A DNA stretch of 64,000 nucleotides. It comes from Cohnella hashimotonis. Lineage in GTDB: Bacteria; Bacillota; Bacilli; Paenibacillales; Paenibacillaceae. Below the pieces are notes generated by a model. That model saw only the letters and a list, made by a program, of their open reading frames with translations. It made no database searches and was not told the DNA's origin. The stretch lies in assembly GCF_030014955.1 (NCBI RefSeq), contig NZ_JAGRPV010000001.1:5022001-5086000 (forward strand). The letters run 5' to 3'. The translations under genes were made by a program, and so were the position numbers. Positions 52,082 to 61,197 of this stretch are shown one piece after another. Numbering within the stretch: position 1 is the first letter of the stretch; each line of letters starts with the position of its first letter.

Positions 52082-53635
52082 TTATCCGCCGGACCGGGTC
52101 AAGCTTTCACGATAGCGGGTCGGACTCATCTCTGTCACCGTCTTGAAGACGTGGCTGAAATAGTTCTGATCCGTATAGCCGACGATCTCGGCGATTTCCT
52201 TGTTCAGCATTTTCGGATAATCCCGCATCAGGTCCTGCGCGATTTTCATGCGAAGCGCGGTTAAATATTCGACATAGGATTTGTGGCTGTAATCGCGAAA
52301 AAGATTGCAAATGACCGTCCGCGACACATGGAACTGGTCGGTGAGCGTCTGCAGCGAGAGCGGTTGTCCGATATTGGAGGCGATGTACATCTCGATCTTG
52401 TCGAACAATTGCCTCGCGTCCCCGTCCCCGGAGCCCTCGCCCGCGAACTGGAACGCGCTGTCCAGCATCGTGAAGAACGCTTCCTTGAGCTCGCCGAACG
52501 TGCGGCAGGTATCGACGAGCTCCTCGATCCGCGTCTCCAGCGTTTTATATTGCGACACGGACGAGGTCCGGTATTGCTGCTCGAACAAGTGGACGATCCG
52601 CTTGAGGTTGATCTCTGCGATCATGCTCGTGCAATCCTGCTGCTCCCAGTTGTCGAACAGGCCCGAGATCGAGCGCTTCAAGCCGGGCACGTCCCGCTTC
52701 TGCAGCAGCAGGACGAACCGCTTCTCGTCGGTCGCGGAGAATTGGGCGGCAGGCTCCTTGAACTCGGCTTCCAGAGCGACAATACGAGGCTTGCCGATGA
52801 CGATCCGTTCGGACAGCGCGACGTAGAGCCGCTTGTGCAGGGAGCGGATGTCTTCGAGCTGTTCGAACGGGTTGCTGTAGACGATCGTCGGAAGGACGCC
52901 GTCGCGCGCACAGCACTGCTGGGTCGCCTCGAGCAGCTGCCTGAATCTGTCCGGATTCAGGTCGAGCAATCCGAAAATGAGCAGGAGCGACTTGCGGTCG
53001 TCGGAAGGCAGGAACCAGCTGCGCTCCCGCTTTTCCATGCGCTCGCCCAGCTCGCGGCGCATCGGCTCAAAATCGAAGTCGCTCTTCGGCATCAGCAATC
53101 TGACGTCGTACAGCGCTTCGACGTTCTGAATGAGCAGCATCCGATAGCCCGCGAATGGAAAGATCGCCTGTACGGCGCCGTTTTCGAACGCCCCCTCCAA
53201 CGCCCCGCTCAAAATGCCGTGCAGTAGCTCCCTCGATCTGTTGTAGCTGTGATTCCGGTTCATATCCAGCAGCTTGAGCAGCACTTCGCGCAGCGCCGCC
53301 GTATCGACCGGCTTGAGCAAATATTCCACTACGTTCGCCTTCATCGCTTCGCGCGCGTATTCGAACATCGGGTAGGCGCTGATGACGACGACGTGAACGG
53401 AAGGCCAGCGGACTTGAATCGCCTTGGCCAGCTCGATGCCGTTCACGGCGGACATCTGGATGTCGGTGAATACGGTGTCCGGGTTCGTCAGCGGCATTTG
53501 CTCCAGCGCGGATTGTCCGCTGTAGCATTCGGAGACGATCTCGAAGACGGTGCCGAGCTGCTCGCTTAGCTGCAGCATGCGCGCTTTAAGTTTTTCAATG
53601 GAGAATGGATCGTCGTCTACCAGCATGATGCGCAT
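52082..53635 (-). CDS. YesN-type response regulator B (REC plus AraC HTH)
   Basis: The 517-residue protein has a receiver domain with Asp58 in TVFTDIQM and KPVD near 110, and a C-terminal AraC HTH (VSRTVICNLFRDYSHKSY; IAEIVGYTDQNYFSHVFKTVTEMSPTRYR). The ATG at 53635 is preferred because AAGGAGG lies 7 bases before it; the ATG two codons upstream is too close to that site. With this start it aligns residue for residue with regulator A, including Asp58. It follows its kinase by 40 bp and probably controls block B. Confidence 0.92.
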   Translation of the reverse strand: MRIMLVDDDPFSIEKLKARMLQLSEQLGTVFEIVSECYSGQSALEQMPLTNPDTVFTDIQMSAVNGIELAKAIQVRWPSVHVVVISAYPMFEYAREAMKANVVEYLLKPVDTAALREVLLKLLDMNRNHSYNRSRELLHGILSGALEGAFENGAVQAIFPFAGYRMLLIQNVEALYDVRLLMPKSDFDFEPMRRELGERMEKRERSWFLPSDDRKSLLLIFGLLDLNPDRFRQLLEATQQCCARDGVLPTIVYSNPFEQLEDIRSLHKRLYVALSERIVIGKPRIVALEAEFKEPAAQFSATDEKRFVLLLQKRDVPGLKRSISGLFDNWEQQDCTSMIAEINLKRIVHLFEQQYRTSSVSQYKTLETRIEELVDTCRTFGELKEAFFTMLDSAFQFAGEGSGDGDARQLFDKIEMYIASNIGQPLSLQTLTDQFHVSRTVICNLFRDYSHKSYVEYLTALRMKIAQDLMRDYPKMLNKEIAEIVGYTDQNYFSHVFKTVTEMSPTRYRESLTRSGG

Positions 53636-53675
53636 GCGCATTCCTCCTTAAGTTGAATCCGAAGCCGCGGCAGGC

Positions 53676-55493
53676 TTACCGTCTAAGAGGCCCTTGCAAG
53701 CGGATGCGGACGCCCGAAGCGTCCTCCCGGTTGGCGATCTCGTACGTGAAGTTGTCCTTGAACATGAATTTCAGCCGGCCCATCGAATTGGCGACGCCCA
53801 TGCCGCCCTGGGACATCCCTTCGCCTTCCGCACTGGAGAGCATTTGCCGGAGATAGTCCTCGACCTTCGCGATGACCTTGGCCAGCCGCTGCTCCGAAAT
53901 GCCGACGCCGTTGTCCTCGATCTGGATGACCCAATAGGCGGATTCGGTATAAGCGCTGACGACGACCTCGAGGCCGTTCGCGGATCCGTCGAACCCGTGC
54001 TGAATGCTGTTCTCGACGAGCGGCTGGAGGATGAGCTTGGGCACGACGAGATTGGTCAGCATCGAATCCACCTCGATCCTGTACTGGAGCTTGTCCACGA
54101 AGCGGATTTTCATCAGCTCCAAATACTGAATCGTAAACGCGATCTCCTTCTCTAGCGTAATGATCGGGGATTGCGTGGAGATCGAGTAGCGGAAAAAGCC
54201 GAGCAAATTCTGACTGAGCGCGCTCACCTGATCCAGATTGCGATCCTCCGCGCTGGACTGGATGAACCCAAGCATATTGAATAGAAAATGCGGGTTGATC
54301 TGCGCCTGAAGCATATCGAAATGCGCCTGCAGCTGCAGCGTGCGAAACCGGACGGTATCCTCCAGCGAATTTTTCAAACGCTCGCTCATGTTGCGGAAGG
54401 AACGGTTGATCAGGTGAATCTCGTCCATCTCGTACTTGTTGTCCATGCCCGGCTGCTCGTCGCTCTCGTCCAGGCTGATCCGGTCGAGCGAATTCTTCAG
54501 CTGCTTGAGCGGCCGGGTCAGGATTCTCGATAAAATATAGAAAAGCGCAACCGAGATCAGGATTAGAAGGAGCATGGCCGCGATCGCGACGTTGCGGAAA
54601 TTGACCAGGGATGCAAAGACGACCTTCTTGGGAACGGTCAGCATGACGGTAAAATCGGATTTATCGTTCGATTTGTTGAAAACGTACTGTTTATCCCCGA
54701 ACGACGTCTCCATGTGCGGATATTTCTCCCCGGAGGACCGCTGCTTCAACCGGTTGTATTCCAGCCGCTGTGCCTGCGTAAGTCCGTTTTCGCCGCTGTC
54801 GGTCGAATAAATAATCGCGTCTCCGAAAAAAAGGTTCAGCTGTGCGCCCTTGATCTGGTTAAGCGTCTCTAAATCCACGAGCGCATCAGCCTTCACCATA
54901 ACCTCGAGCATGCCGGCCCTCGTCTCCCATGGCAGCAGCATCCGGCTGAAGACGAACACGGGCCAGTCGTTCGCCGCATTCCACGGATCGCGCGGCTCGT
55001 AGCTTAGCAGCGTCTCCCCGTTGGTGGCCGCGATTCGCTTCAGCTCTTCGTACTGCTCGTACGAGCCGACGGAGGTGCGATCGTCCTCGCTGTCGGAGAT
55101 CAGGTCTCCCTCCATCGTGAACAGGCGAATGTTGACGGCGTCCGGGTACACCGTAGACAGCATGGTGACGAAGCTTTTGAGCGCGCCCCTCATCTGGTAA
55201 CGCTCGTAGAAGTCCTGGGAGCTCGCAAGTCCGTTCAAATAGTTGACGGCCGGACTGTCGTTCGTGATCGACGACCAATACAGCAGCTTGCTGAGGACAT
55301 CGAACTGGTTGACGCGCTCGTCCAGCCGGTCCTTGATTTTCGAGACCGTCTCGTCGAATCTGGAGATCGTGTTTTTCTCGATATTGTTTTGCAGGTAGAC
55401 GTACATCGGCGTGCAGACCAACAGAATGATCGCAACCACAATGAGCGAATACGTCAGGAAAAATTTCGTGTGCAGACTGTTCCAAAACCGCAT
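53676..55493 (-). CDS. YesM-type sensor histidine kinase B
   Basis: The 605-residue membrane kinase has a helix at about 10-32 (FFLTYSLIVVAIILLVCTP), an extracellular sensor to about 290, a second helix (VAIAAMLLLILISVALFYIL), HAMP, His402 in QAQINPHFLFNM, and ATPase motifs LVENSIQHGF and IEDNGVGI. It closely resembles kinase A (LHTKFFLTYS versus LQAKVFFVYS). GGAGGAG lies upstream of the ATG. It likely senses the ligand imported by operon B. Confidence 0.92.
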   Translation of the reverse strand: MRFWNSLHTKFFLTYSLIVVAIILLVCTPMYVYLQNNIEKNTISRFDETVSKIKDRLDERVNQFDVLSKLLYWSSITNDSPAVNYLNGLASSQDFYERYQMRGALKSFVTMLSTVYPDAVNIRLFTMEGDLISDSEDDRTSVGSYEQYEELKRIAATNGETLLSYEPRDPWNAANDWPVFVFSRMLLPWETRAGMLEVMVKADALVDLETLNQIKGAQLNLFFGDAIIYSTDSGENGLTQAQRLEYNRLKQRSSGEKYPHMETSFGDKQYVFNKSNDKSDFTVMLTVPKKVVFASLVNFRNVAIAAMLLLILISVALFYILSRILTRPLKQLKNSLDRISLDESDEQPGMDNKYEMDEIHLINRSFRNMSERLKNSLEDTVRFRTLQLQAHFDMLQAQINPHFLFNMLGFIQSSAEDRNLDQVSALSQNLLGFFRYSISTQSPIITLEKEIAFTIQYLELMKIRFVDKLQYRIEVDSMLTNLVVPKLILQPLVENSIQHGFDGSANGLEVVVSAYTESAYWVIQIEDNGVGISEQRLAKVIAKVEDYLRQMLSSAEGEGMSQGGMGVANSMGRLKFMFKDNFTYEIANREDASGVRIRLQGPLRR

Positions 55494-55550
55494 GCCGCTG
55501 CATCTCCTCCCAAGCTCGCTTCACCTGGCGGTTCATATGGAATTGCGCCC

Positions 55551-55559
55551 ATTCTATCA
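55551..55559 (-). promoter_or_regulatory. Extended -10 promoter candidate for sensor kinase B
   Basis: TGATAGAAT on the minus strand lies 57 bases before the kinase ATG, in the same style as the extended -10 before kinase A. No -35 element is clear. Confidence 0.35.
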
Positions 55560-55608
55560 CGTCAGCGCCGGCCGCACCACCTGTTCCAATGATAGGGTTT
55601 GATCCTCC

Positions 55609-55637
55609 AAAAGCCTGAAAATTTCCCGATTCAGGGC
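55609..55637 (-). terminator. Putative terminator of GntR operon overlapping the MDR stop codon
   Basis: GCCCTGAA pairs with TTTCAGGC on the minus strand with four T after it. The TGA stop of the MDR gene lies inside the stem. Confidence 0.4.
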
Positions 55638-56632
55638 TTCAAAAAAATTTTGGAAAAAGCGCTTTTGCCCTCGGACAGCTCGCGAAATGCAGCCGGCCCC
55701 TCCTCCAGCGAACGTGTCTGCGTCCAGCCCTCGATTCCAACCTTTCCGCGCACCAACAGCGCGACGGCTTGCTGAAAATCTTCATGGGAATACGTATAAG
55801 AGCCGATCAGCGAGATCTCTTGTCTCACCAGATGATTCATCGGCAGCTCCGACTTGCCGTGGCCCAGCCCTACCATGATGACCGAGCCGCCCGGATCCAC
55901 CAGGTTCATCGCCTGCTCTCTTGTCGCCTGCACGCCGACGCAATCGATCGCGACCGGGATCCCTCGCGGGAAGAGCGCTTCGCGCCGGTCCTCGATCTGC
56001 ACCGGAGAGAGACCGATGGCGCCTAGTTTCTCGGCATGCGCAAGCCTCGCCGGCTGAAGATCGAGGACAACGATGTTGCCGGCCCCCATCTGCCGGGCGG
56101 CTGCCACGCACAGCAGTCCGATCGGTCCCGCGCCGTAAATGAGCAGATCGTCAAGCGGCCGGAAACCAAGCTTGATCGCATGGATCGCGACGGCTAACGG
56201 CTCGGCCAGCGAGGCCAGAGAAGCGTCCATCTCCTGCGGCACCCGAATCACGTTCTCGCCGGGTACCGCGACGTAATCCGCAAAAGCGCCGGGCCGATGG
56301 ATACCGACAATCTTGCGATTGCGACAGATGTTGTAAGCGCCTCGTTGGCAGCTCGCGCAGGTACCGCAAGCGATCAGCGGGTTAACGACGACTTTGTCCT
56401 CCAGCGATAGCCCTTTCGCCTGATCCCCCAGCCCGGCGATTCGTCCGCAAAACTCGTGCCCCATGACCAGCGGCGGCACGCGAACGCTGCTGTGGCCCAG
56501 ATAGCCCTCCAATTCGCTGCCGCAGATGCCCACGCTCTCTACCCTGACGAGCACTTCGTTCGGCCCGATGCCCGGCACATCGACTTCCTCAAGCGTCAGC
56601 TTTTCCGGTCCTTGGTAGATTAATGCCTGCAT
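55631..56632 (-). CDS. Zinc-dependent alcohol dehydrogenase (MDR), GntR operon
   Basis: The 333-residue MDR enzyme has Cys in GICGSELEGYLGHS, His and Glu in VMGHEFCG, the structural zinc lobe CGTCASCQRGAYNIC and a Rossmann motif LIYGAGPIGLLCV. It resembles galactitol/L-threonine-type dehydrogenases. The ATG at 56632 is chosen over a longer frame that lacks a site. It is the last gene of the gntR-GH106-SDR operon and probably oxidises the sugar freed by the rhamnosidase. Confidence 0.9.
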   Translation of the reverse strand: MQALIYQGPEKLTLEEVDVPGIGPNEVLVRVESVGICGSELEGYLGHSSVRVPPLVMGHEFCGRIAGLGDQAKGLSLEDKVVVNPLIACGTCASCQRGAYNICRNRKIVGIHRPGAFADYVAVPGENVIRVPQEMDASLASLAEPLAVAIHAIKLGFRPLDDLLIYGAGPIGLLCVAAARQMGAGNIVVLDLQPARLAHAEKLGAIGLSPVQIEDRREALFPRGIPVAIDCVGVQATREQAMNLVDPGGSVIMVGLGHGKSELPMNHLVRQEISLIGSYTYSHEDFQQAVALLVRGKVGIEGWTQTRSLEEGPAAFRELSEGKSAFSKIFLKP

Positions 56633-56658
56633 GCTTCCACTTCTCCCGTCTGTCATGG

Positions 56659-57423
56659 CTATTTGGCCAGATACCCGCCGTCGACCATCAGATCTTCGCC
56701 GGTGATGAAGGATGCGTCGTCCGATGCGACGAAGGCCACGACGCCCGACACCTCTTCCGCCGTTCCTTGCCGGCCCAGAATATGAAGCTGCGAGATGCGC
56801 GCGTTCTCCTCTTCCGGGTCGATTCCGAGCTGGACACAGCTGTTCTCGAACGCCTCTGTGCGGATGTAGCCCGGACAAACGCTGTTCACGCGAATGTGGA
56901 AGGGGCTCAAATCGATCGCCCAGCATTTCGTTAATCCGCGAATCGCGAATTTGGTCGCATTGTACGTCGCAAAGCTGCTTTGCCCGACAAAGCCGCTGAC
57001 AGAGGACAAATTCACGATGGCGCCCCCGCCCGCCTTCTTCATGAGCGGCAAGCCATGCTGGGTAACGAGCGAGGTTCCGATGACGTTAACGTCCAAAATG
57101 GCTTTCCATTCCTGCGACGTCGCCTCAATGCCCTTCAAAATAAAGCGGGCCGCATTGTTGACCAGAATGTCGACCTGTTCCGACACTTCCGCCACGCGAC
57201 GGAAGGCAGCCTCGATCTGCTGCTCGGCGGCGATATCCACCTGGACAAAATAAACGGGATTGCCCGTCGCTTGCCCGATGCTGTCGGCCGTTTCTTCGCC
57301 GTCCCGCTTCAGATCGAAGATCCATACGTTGCAGCCTTCCTCGCTCAGGCGTTGCGCAATGGCTCTTCCAAGCCCCTGCGCCCCGCCGGTCACGACGGCC
57401 GTCTTCCCTTTGAGTCCCCGCAA
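56659..57423 (-). CDS. SDR family oxidoreductase, GntR operon
   Basis: The 254-residue classical SDR has TGGAQGLGRA near 12, NNAA in place of NNAG near 89, catalytic Ser in VNLSS, the YNATK pair and a C-terminal VDGGYLAK. The start is TTG at 57423 with GGGGGAA just upstream. It is the neighbour of an MDR gene and a GH106-type rhamnosidase, so sugar oxidation (for example rhamnose 1-dehydrogenase or a later step) is likely but unproved. Confidence 0.88.
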   Translation of the reverse strand: MRGLKGKTAVVTGGAQGLGRAIAQRLSEEGCNVWIFDLKRDGEETADSIGQATGNPVYFVQVDIAAEQQIEAAFRRVAEVSEQVDILVNNAARFILKGIEATSQEWKAILDVNVIGTSLVTQHGLPLMKKAGGGAIVNLSSVSGFVGQSSFATYNATKFAIRGLTKCWAIDLSPFHIRVNSVCPGYIRTEAFENSCVQLGIDPEEENARISQLHILGRQGTAEEVSGVVAFVASDDASFITGEDLMVDGGYLAK

Positions 57424-57447
57424 GGCGCTTCCCCCATCCCAGGTTGC

Positions 57448-60264
57448 TTATTCCGGCGTGACGATCTCCAGCGTCGCCTTCCCCGAAAGTCCGGAAGGCA
57501 GCGGCGCTTGAACCTGCTGTCTTTCTTTATGGGCGTACAGGCGCCTGTCGCGAATTTGCTTGATTTTTTCCGTAAAGTAAGGCCAGCTTTCAGATAGCGG
57601 ACTGCTGGGCTTCGGCTCATCCAGCGCCGGATCGAGCATATGGTTGATCCATACGTTCGTGACCTTGATGCTCAGCGCATTTTCGCCTTCCGCGAGCCAA
57701 TCCGTCACGTCCAGGCGTCTTGGCGCCTTCCAGAGCACGCCCGCGCTGCGGCCGTTCACGAACACCTCCGCGACCTCGCGGACATCCTCCAGATGCAGCC
57801 AAACGCGCTGATCCGCACGGAGCGCCGGTATCGTTACCTTTTTCTCGTAAAGCGCGCTGCCGCAGTAATATTGCACCTCCGCGAACTGCTCCCAGGTTTG
57901 CAGCCGCTCCAGCGCTTGCTCGAAGCCGGCTTCGGGAATGCGCAGCGTCCAGCGTTCCGAGATGTCCACGGTCCGGGCAGTCTGCCGCGCTTCCGGCAGC
58001 CCGCCGTTATCTTGAACGCCATTTGGCAAATCGGCCGCGGCCGGGAGCGCTTCACCGAATACCACCAGCAAAGACTGGAACGGTTCGAAGGCAAGCTCAA
58101 TGCTTGCGGCTCCGCTCTCCGGCGAAAGCTGGATGCTGCGAAGCGTCCGGCGCGTCAACGGATCGAGCACGGTCGCGGATCGGCCTCCGTATTTAAAGCG
58201 AATCCGCGCCTGACGCTCTTCGCCGCTTACGTTCGCCAAAAAGTACACATGTCCGTCCTGATGAATGCGGTGCACGTAACCGACCGTCTGCGCTGCCTGG
58301 TTCTGGCCGCTTGCATCGCCCAACGATTCGATCTCGACGTCGGGAGCCTCGGCTTCCTTAAGCCGCGTCACCAATTGGTCTTCATTTTCGATAACGATCG
58401 TTTTCCCTTTTCCGACCGTCTTCCAGCGTCCGTCTTCCCGTTCGAACAGTCCTTGCATCAGCGTGTCGAGACGCCGGTTGTTCGACTCTCTGTCTTTGTA
58501 GCCCGGCGCCGTACGGGGACGCTCTGCGACGGCAATCAGCGTGCCGCCCTCGGATACGAATTCAAGCAGTTTGTCGGCGGTATCGAGCGGCAGTCGCGTG
58601 ACGTAAGGCAGGATCACCACTTTGTAGCGGTTTGCGCCAAGGGCAAGCCCCGAGGCGGTCGCGGCAGACAGCTGCGTAACGGCCTCGTCATTCAGAAAAT
58701 CGAAATAATAGCCCGACTTTTGCACGCGATTGACGAGGCTTTTCCCGATATGCTCCTCCAGCTTCATCGCCATATGCAGCTCGGCCAGCGGCATGGCGGA
58801 CCAAATGTCGGCCTGCGGCAAATAGATCCCGACCTCCGCATAGCTCTCGCCGGCTTGCAGGAATGCGGATACCGTATGAATGTAAGCGGACAGAATCGGG
58901 TAATATTCCCACCACGTATTGTTATGCGAAATAAAGGAGGAAGCATAAAAGGCCCAGCCCGGCTTCCCTGCCGATTCCGGCGAGTAGGAATAGCCATGAT
59001 TGACGATTTGATTGATGCCGTCGAGGAAAACCGCATCGACCGCCGCTTTCATCATCTCCAGCGTTTCCATAAATCGCGGCGAACGGAGCCAGGTGAACGT
59101 CTCGTTCGTGATCACGGCGCGACCGTACACATGACCGGCGGACGACGCCAGCCTGCGATGCACCGTGTTCACCTCGTACTTGTCGTTTGCGCCGAACGTC
59201 TCGCCTTCCGGATAGTCGGCAGCCGCGTAAGCCTGCAGGATGTCGCCCCAGGTGCCGTGCGCCTGGATTCTCGTTTTGACGCCTCTGGCGTGGCTCCATG
59301 CGGTAAAGTTGCGGAAGAAGTTGTCGATCGTCAATTCCGAAAACGTCTTGTAGTAGTCATAGCGGATATCCGCCGTAATCTCCCCGATATTCCCCCAGAG
59401 GGCCGGCATAAACGGCGTCAGCTCATAGCCTCTGCGCGCCGCGAATTCCTCGGGCAGTATCGCCGTCCAGTTATTGCCGCCGAGCTCGATCGAGTCGCAG
59501 AAGAAAGCGCGAATGCGCCCTCGCCCCAGCCTTTCCAGCAAGGGCTCGCCCAATTGCGCGAAGTAGAAGTCGGATACGTCCTTGCGGCAGTGGTCGATCG
59601 CATAGCCTTCCATCCCCGGCGCAGGGATGCCCACCTGCTGTTTATACATATTCGTAATGAAAACGTAGATCTTCCAGTGCCCTTCCGGAATGCTCACCTT
59701 GTTCATGCAGTGGCCCCACTGCCAGCCGTGCAGCCAGGTCGTGCCCAGATGCTCCGTGATATCCCGAAGCGTATCCGGGAGCAGCGCGCCGTTCTCGAAC
59801 TTGCCCATGACCGCCTTGATCGGCTCGCCGGGAAGGATGGTCGTGAAGTCCTGCGCGAATTCGGTCGGTCCGATGAGATCGATTTGATACGGAATCAGAA
59901 TCTCCGGCGCCATATCGAACGGAACGAACGGGCCGCCGAACGGCCAGCCGGAGCAGAGCGTGATATCGACGAAAAGTCCCAATTCCTCGGCCGTCGCAAG
60001 CGTATAATCGAGAATGTCCATAAATTCCGGCGAGTAATAAGTGCGGTTTTTGATTCCCTGCGCTTCGGAATCCTCCTGAAGGGGGTACGTAATCTGGATC
60101 TCGACGCCCCCCAGCCCCGCCTGTTGCATAAACGTAAGTTCGCGCCGAACCTCTTCTTTGGTTACGGCTGCGCCGTACCACCACCAACGCGTAAAGCCTT
60201 TCGCTTCCGTCGGCGGATTGTGCAGCCGTGTGAGACAATCGTCGATGTGTGAGATGATAGACAC
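57448..60264 (-). CDS. GH106-like alpha-L-rhamnosidase
   Basis: The 938-residue protein begins with the GH106 pattern GFTRWWWYGAAVTKEEVRRELTFM and GLGGVEIQ. It then has a barrel (DITLCSGWPFGGPFVPF, FFCDSIELGGNNWT, RIQAHGTWGD, ITNETFTWLRSP), a middle Rossmann-like part (YKVVILPYVTRLPLD) and a C-terminal jelly-roll (VWLHLEDVREVAEVFVNGRSAGVLWKAP). No signal peptide is seen, so it acts inside the cell. The start is GTG at 60264 with a poor ribosome site, so coupling to the upstream gene or a different start is possible. It is the second gene of the GntR operon, 68 bp after gntR. Confidence 0.88.
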   Translation of the reverse strand: MSIISHIDDCLTRLHNPPTEAKGFTRWWWYGAAVTKEEVRRELTFMQQAGLGGVEIQITYPLQEDSEAQGIKNRTYYSPEFMDILDYTLATAEELGLFVDITLCSGWPFGGPFVPFDMAPEILIPYQIDLIGPTEFAQDFTTILPGEPIKAVMGKFENGALLPDTLRDITEHLGTTWLHGWQWGHCMNKVSIPEGHWKIYVFITNMYKQQVGIPAPGMEGYAIDHCRKDVSDFYFAQLGEPLLERLGRGRIRAFFCDSIELGGNNWTAILPEEFAARRGYELTPFMPALWGNIGEITADIRYDYYKTFSELTIDNFFRNFTAWSHARGVKTRIQAHGTWGDILQAYAAADYPEGETFGANDKYEVNTVHRRLASSAGHVYGRAVITNETFTWLRSPRFMETLEMMKAAVDAVFLDGINQIVNHGYSYSPESAGKPGWAFYASSFISHNNTWWEYYPILSAYIHTVSAFLQAGESYAEVGIYLPQADIWSAMPLAELHMAMKLEEHIGKSLVNRVQKSGYYFDFLNDEAVTQLSAATASGLALGANRYKVVILPYVTRLPLDTADKLLEFVSEGGTLIAVAERPRTAPGYKDRESNNRRLDTLMQGLFEREDGRWKTVGKGKTIVIENEDQLVTRLKEAEAPDVEIESLGDASGQNQAAQTVGYVHRIHQDGHVYFLANVSGEERQARIRFKYGGRSATVLDPLTRRTLRSIQLSPESGAASIELAFEPFQSLLVVFGEALPAAADLPNGVQDNGGLPEARQTARTVDISERWTLRIPEAGFEQALERLQTWEQFAEVQYYCGSALYEKKVTIPALRADQRVWLHLEDVREVAEVFVNGRSAGVLWKAPRRLDVTDWLAEGENALSIKVTNVWINHMLDPALDEPKPSSPLSESWPYFTEKIKQIRDRRLYAHKERQQVQAPLPSGLSGKATLEIVTPE

Positions 60265-60289
60265 CTGCCAGTCTTTTATTTTGGATATT

Positions 60290-60338
60290 ATTTGGGATCA
60301 TTGTTATTTGGCGATCAATTGCTACTTGGCGGTCATTG
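60290..60338. repeat. Three imperfect 14-16-bp tandem repeats between gntR-type gene and GH106 gene
   Basis: On the plus strand ATTTGGGATCATTG, ATTTGGCGATCAATTG and ACTTGGCGGTCATTG start at 60290, 60306 and 60324. The last one contains the gntR-type stop codon on the minus strand. Confidence 0.7.
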
Positions 60339-61049
60339 GAACAGCTTTTCGTCCAGCCGGTCCAGATCGGCGCGAAGAATTTCAAAATGCTTGCGCATAA
60401 ACCGCTTCGCCGATTTAACGTCGCCGTTTTTCATCGCGTCGAGAATTTGCCGATGGAGCGGCTCCGTGTCCCTCCCGAAGATCGGCGCGTCGACGACGTC
60501 GATGACATGATCGGCCCATAGATTTTCCAAATCCTCGATCGATTGGAACAGCTTCAGCAGCAGTCGATTGTTAGCGCCTTCATACAAGGTTTTATGAAAC
60601 AGATAATCCTCTTGACGAGGAATTTCTCCCAGATTCCGCTTCCTGTCGTACTCAGTTATGATGGCTTCCAATTGTTCCAGGCACGCGCCGTGCCCCTGGC
60701 TTACAATCTGCTCAATCGCGTACTGCTCCATCATTTCCCGCAAATCCAGCATTTCCAGCAGCGATCTTTTTTCGTTCGAGACGCGCAGCTTGAGATCCGC
60801 GATCTCGCCGAGAATGGTCTTCTCCGCTCGAAGGTACATCCCGCTGCCCGGCCTGATTTCGATCATGCCATAGCCTTCAAGCTTCTTCATCGCTTCCCGG
60901 AACGAAGCTCTGCTGATTTGAAGCTGCTCGCAAAAAAAACGTTCGGGCGGCAGTCGATCCCCAGGACTAAGACCGTTATCCACGATATACTTCAGCACTT
61001 CCTCCGATATCGACTCGTGCAGCTTTTGCCGCTTTAATGGTTTAAGCAA
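60333..61049 (-). CDS. GntR family regulator, FadR/FCD subgroup
   Basis: The protein has a winged-helix N-terminal domain (KLHESISEEVLKYIVDNG; LPPERFFCEQLQISRASFREAMKKLEGYGMIEIRPGSGMYL) and a C-terminal FCD ligand domain with metal-site residues (LDLREMMEQYAI; DYLFHKTLYEGANN; EPLHRQILDAMKNGD). The preferred start is TTG at 61049 (238 residues), because AGGAGC lies 9 bases before it. A longer frame to an ATG at 61109 would include the promoter's own operator. FCD regulators bind sugar acids and repress sugar-acid operons such as those for hexuronates and galactonate. It probably controls its own operon. Confidence 0.9.
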   Translation of the reverse strand: MLKPLKRQKLHESISEEVLKYIVDNGLSPGDRLPPERFFCEQLQISRASFREAMKKLEGYGMIEIRPGSGMYLRAEKTILGEIADLKLRVSNEKRSLLEMLDLREMMEQYAIEQIVSQGHGACLEQLEAIITEYDRKRNLGEIPRQEDYLFHKTLYEGANNRLLLKLFQSIEDLENLWADHVIDVVDAPIFGRDTEPLHRQILDAMKNGDVKSAKRFMRKHFEILRADLDRLDEKLFQ

Positions 61050-61083
61050 GAACCCGTAGCTCCTATCCTGTTTAATTAGTAAG

Positions 61084-61133
61084 TTGTCTGACCAATTTAT
61101 TGATAACATATTTGATTTTCGCTAAAGTGTCAA
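61084..61133 (-). promoter_or_regulatory. Promoter and GntR/FadR-type operator of the gntR-GH106 operon
   Basis: On the minus strand TTGACA (61133-61128), a 17-bp spacer and TATGTT (61110-61105) form a strong sigma-A promoter. Just downstream, 61084-61094 reads TTGTCTGACCA, an exact match to the general FadR-group half-palindrome TNGTNNNACNA. Repressor binding there would block the start of transcription. Confidence 0.72.
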
Positions 61134-61155
61134 TCGTTTTGTGCGCATCGTACGC

Positions 61156-61190
61156 AAAAAAAGAGGGAACTTCCAAATGGAGGTTCCCTC
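61156..61190 (-). terminator. Rho-independent terminator after YhcN-like gene
   Basis: GAGGGAACCTCC pairs with GGAAGTTCCCTC, followed by seven T on the minus strand. Confidence 0.85.
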
Positions 61191-61197
61191 TTTCTGG

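Noticed and set aside
57640..60252. 870-codon plus-strand open frame opposite GH106
   Set aside because: Same cause: an antisense shadow with no start site or domain. The minus frame matches GH106.
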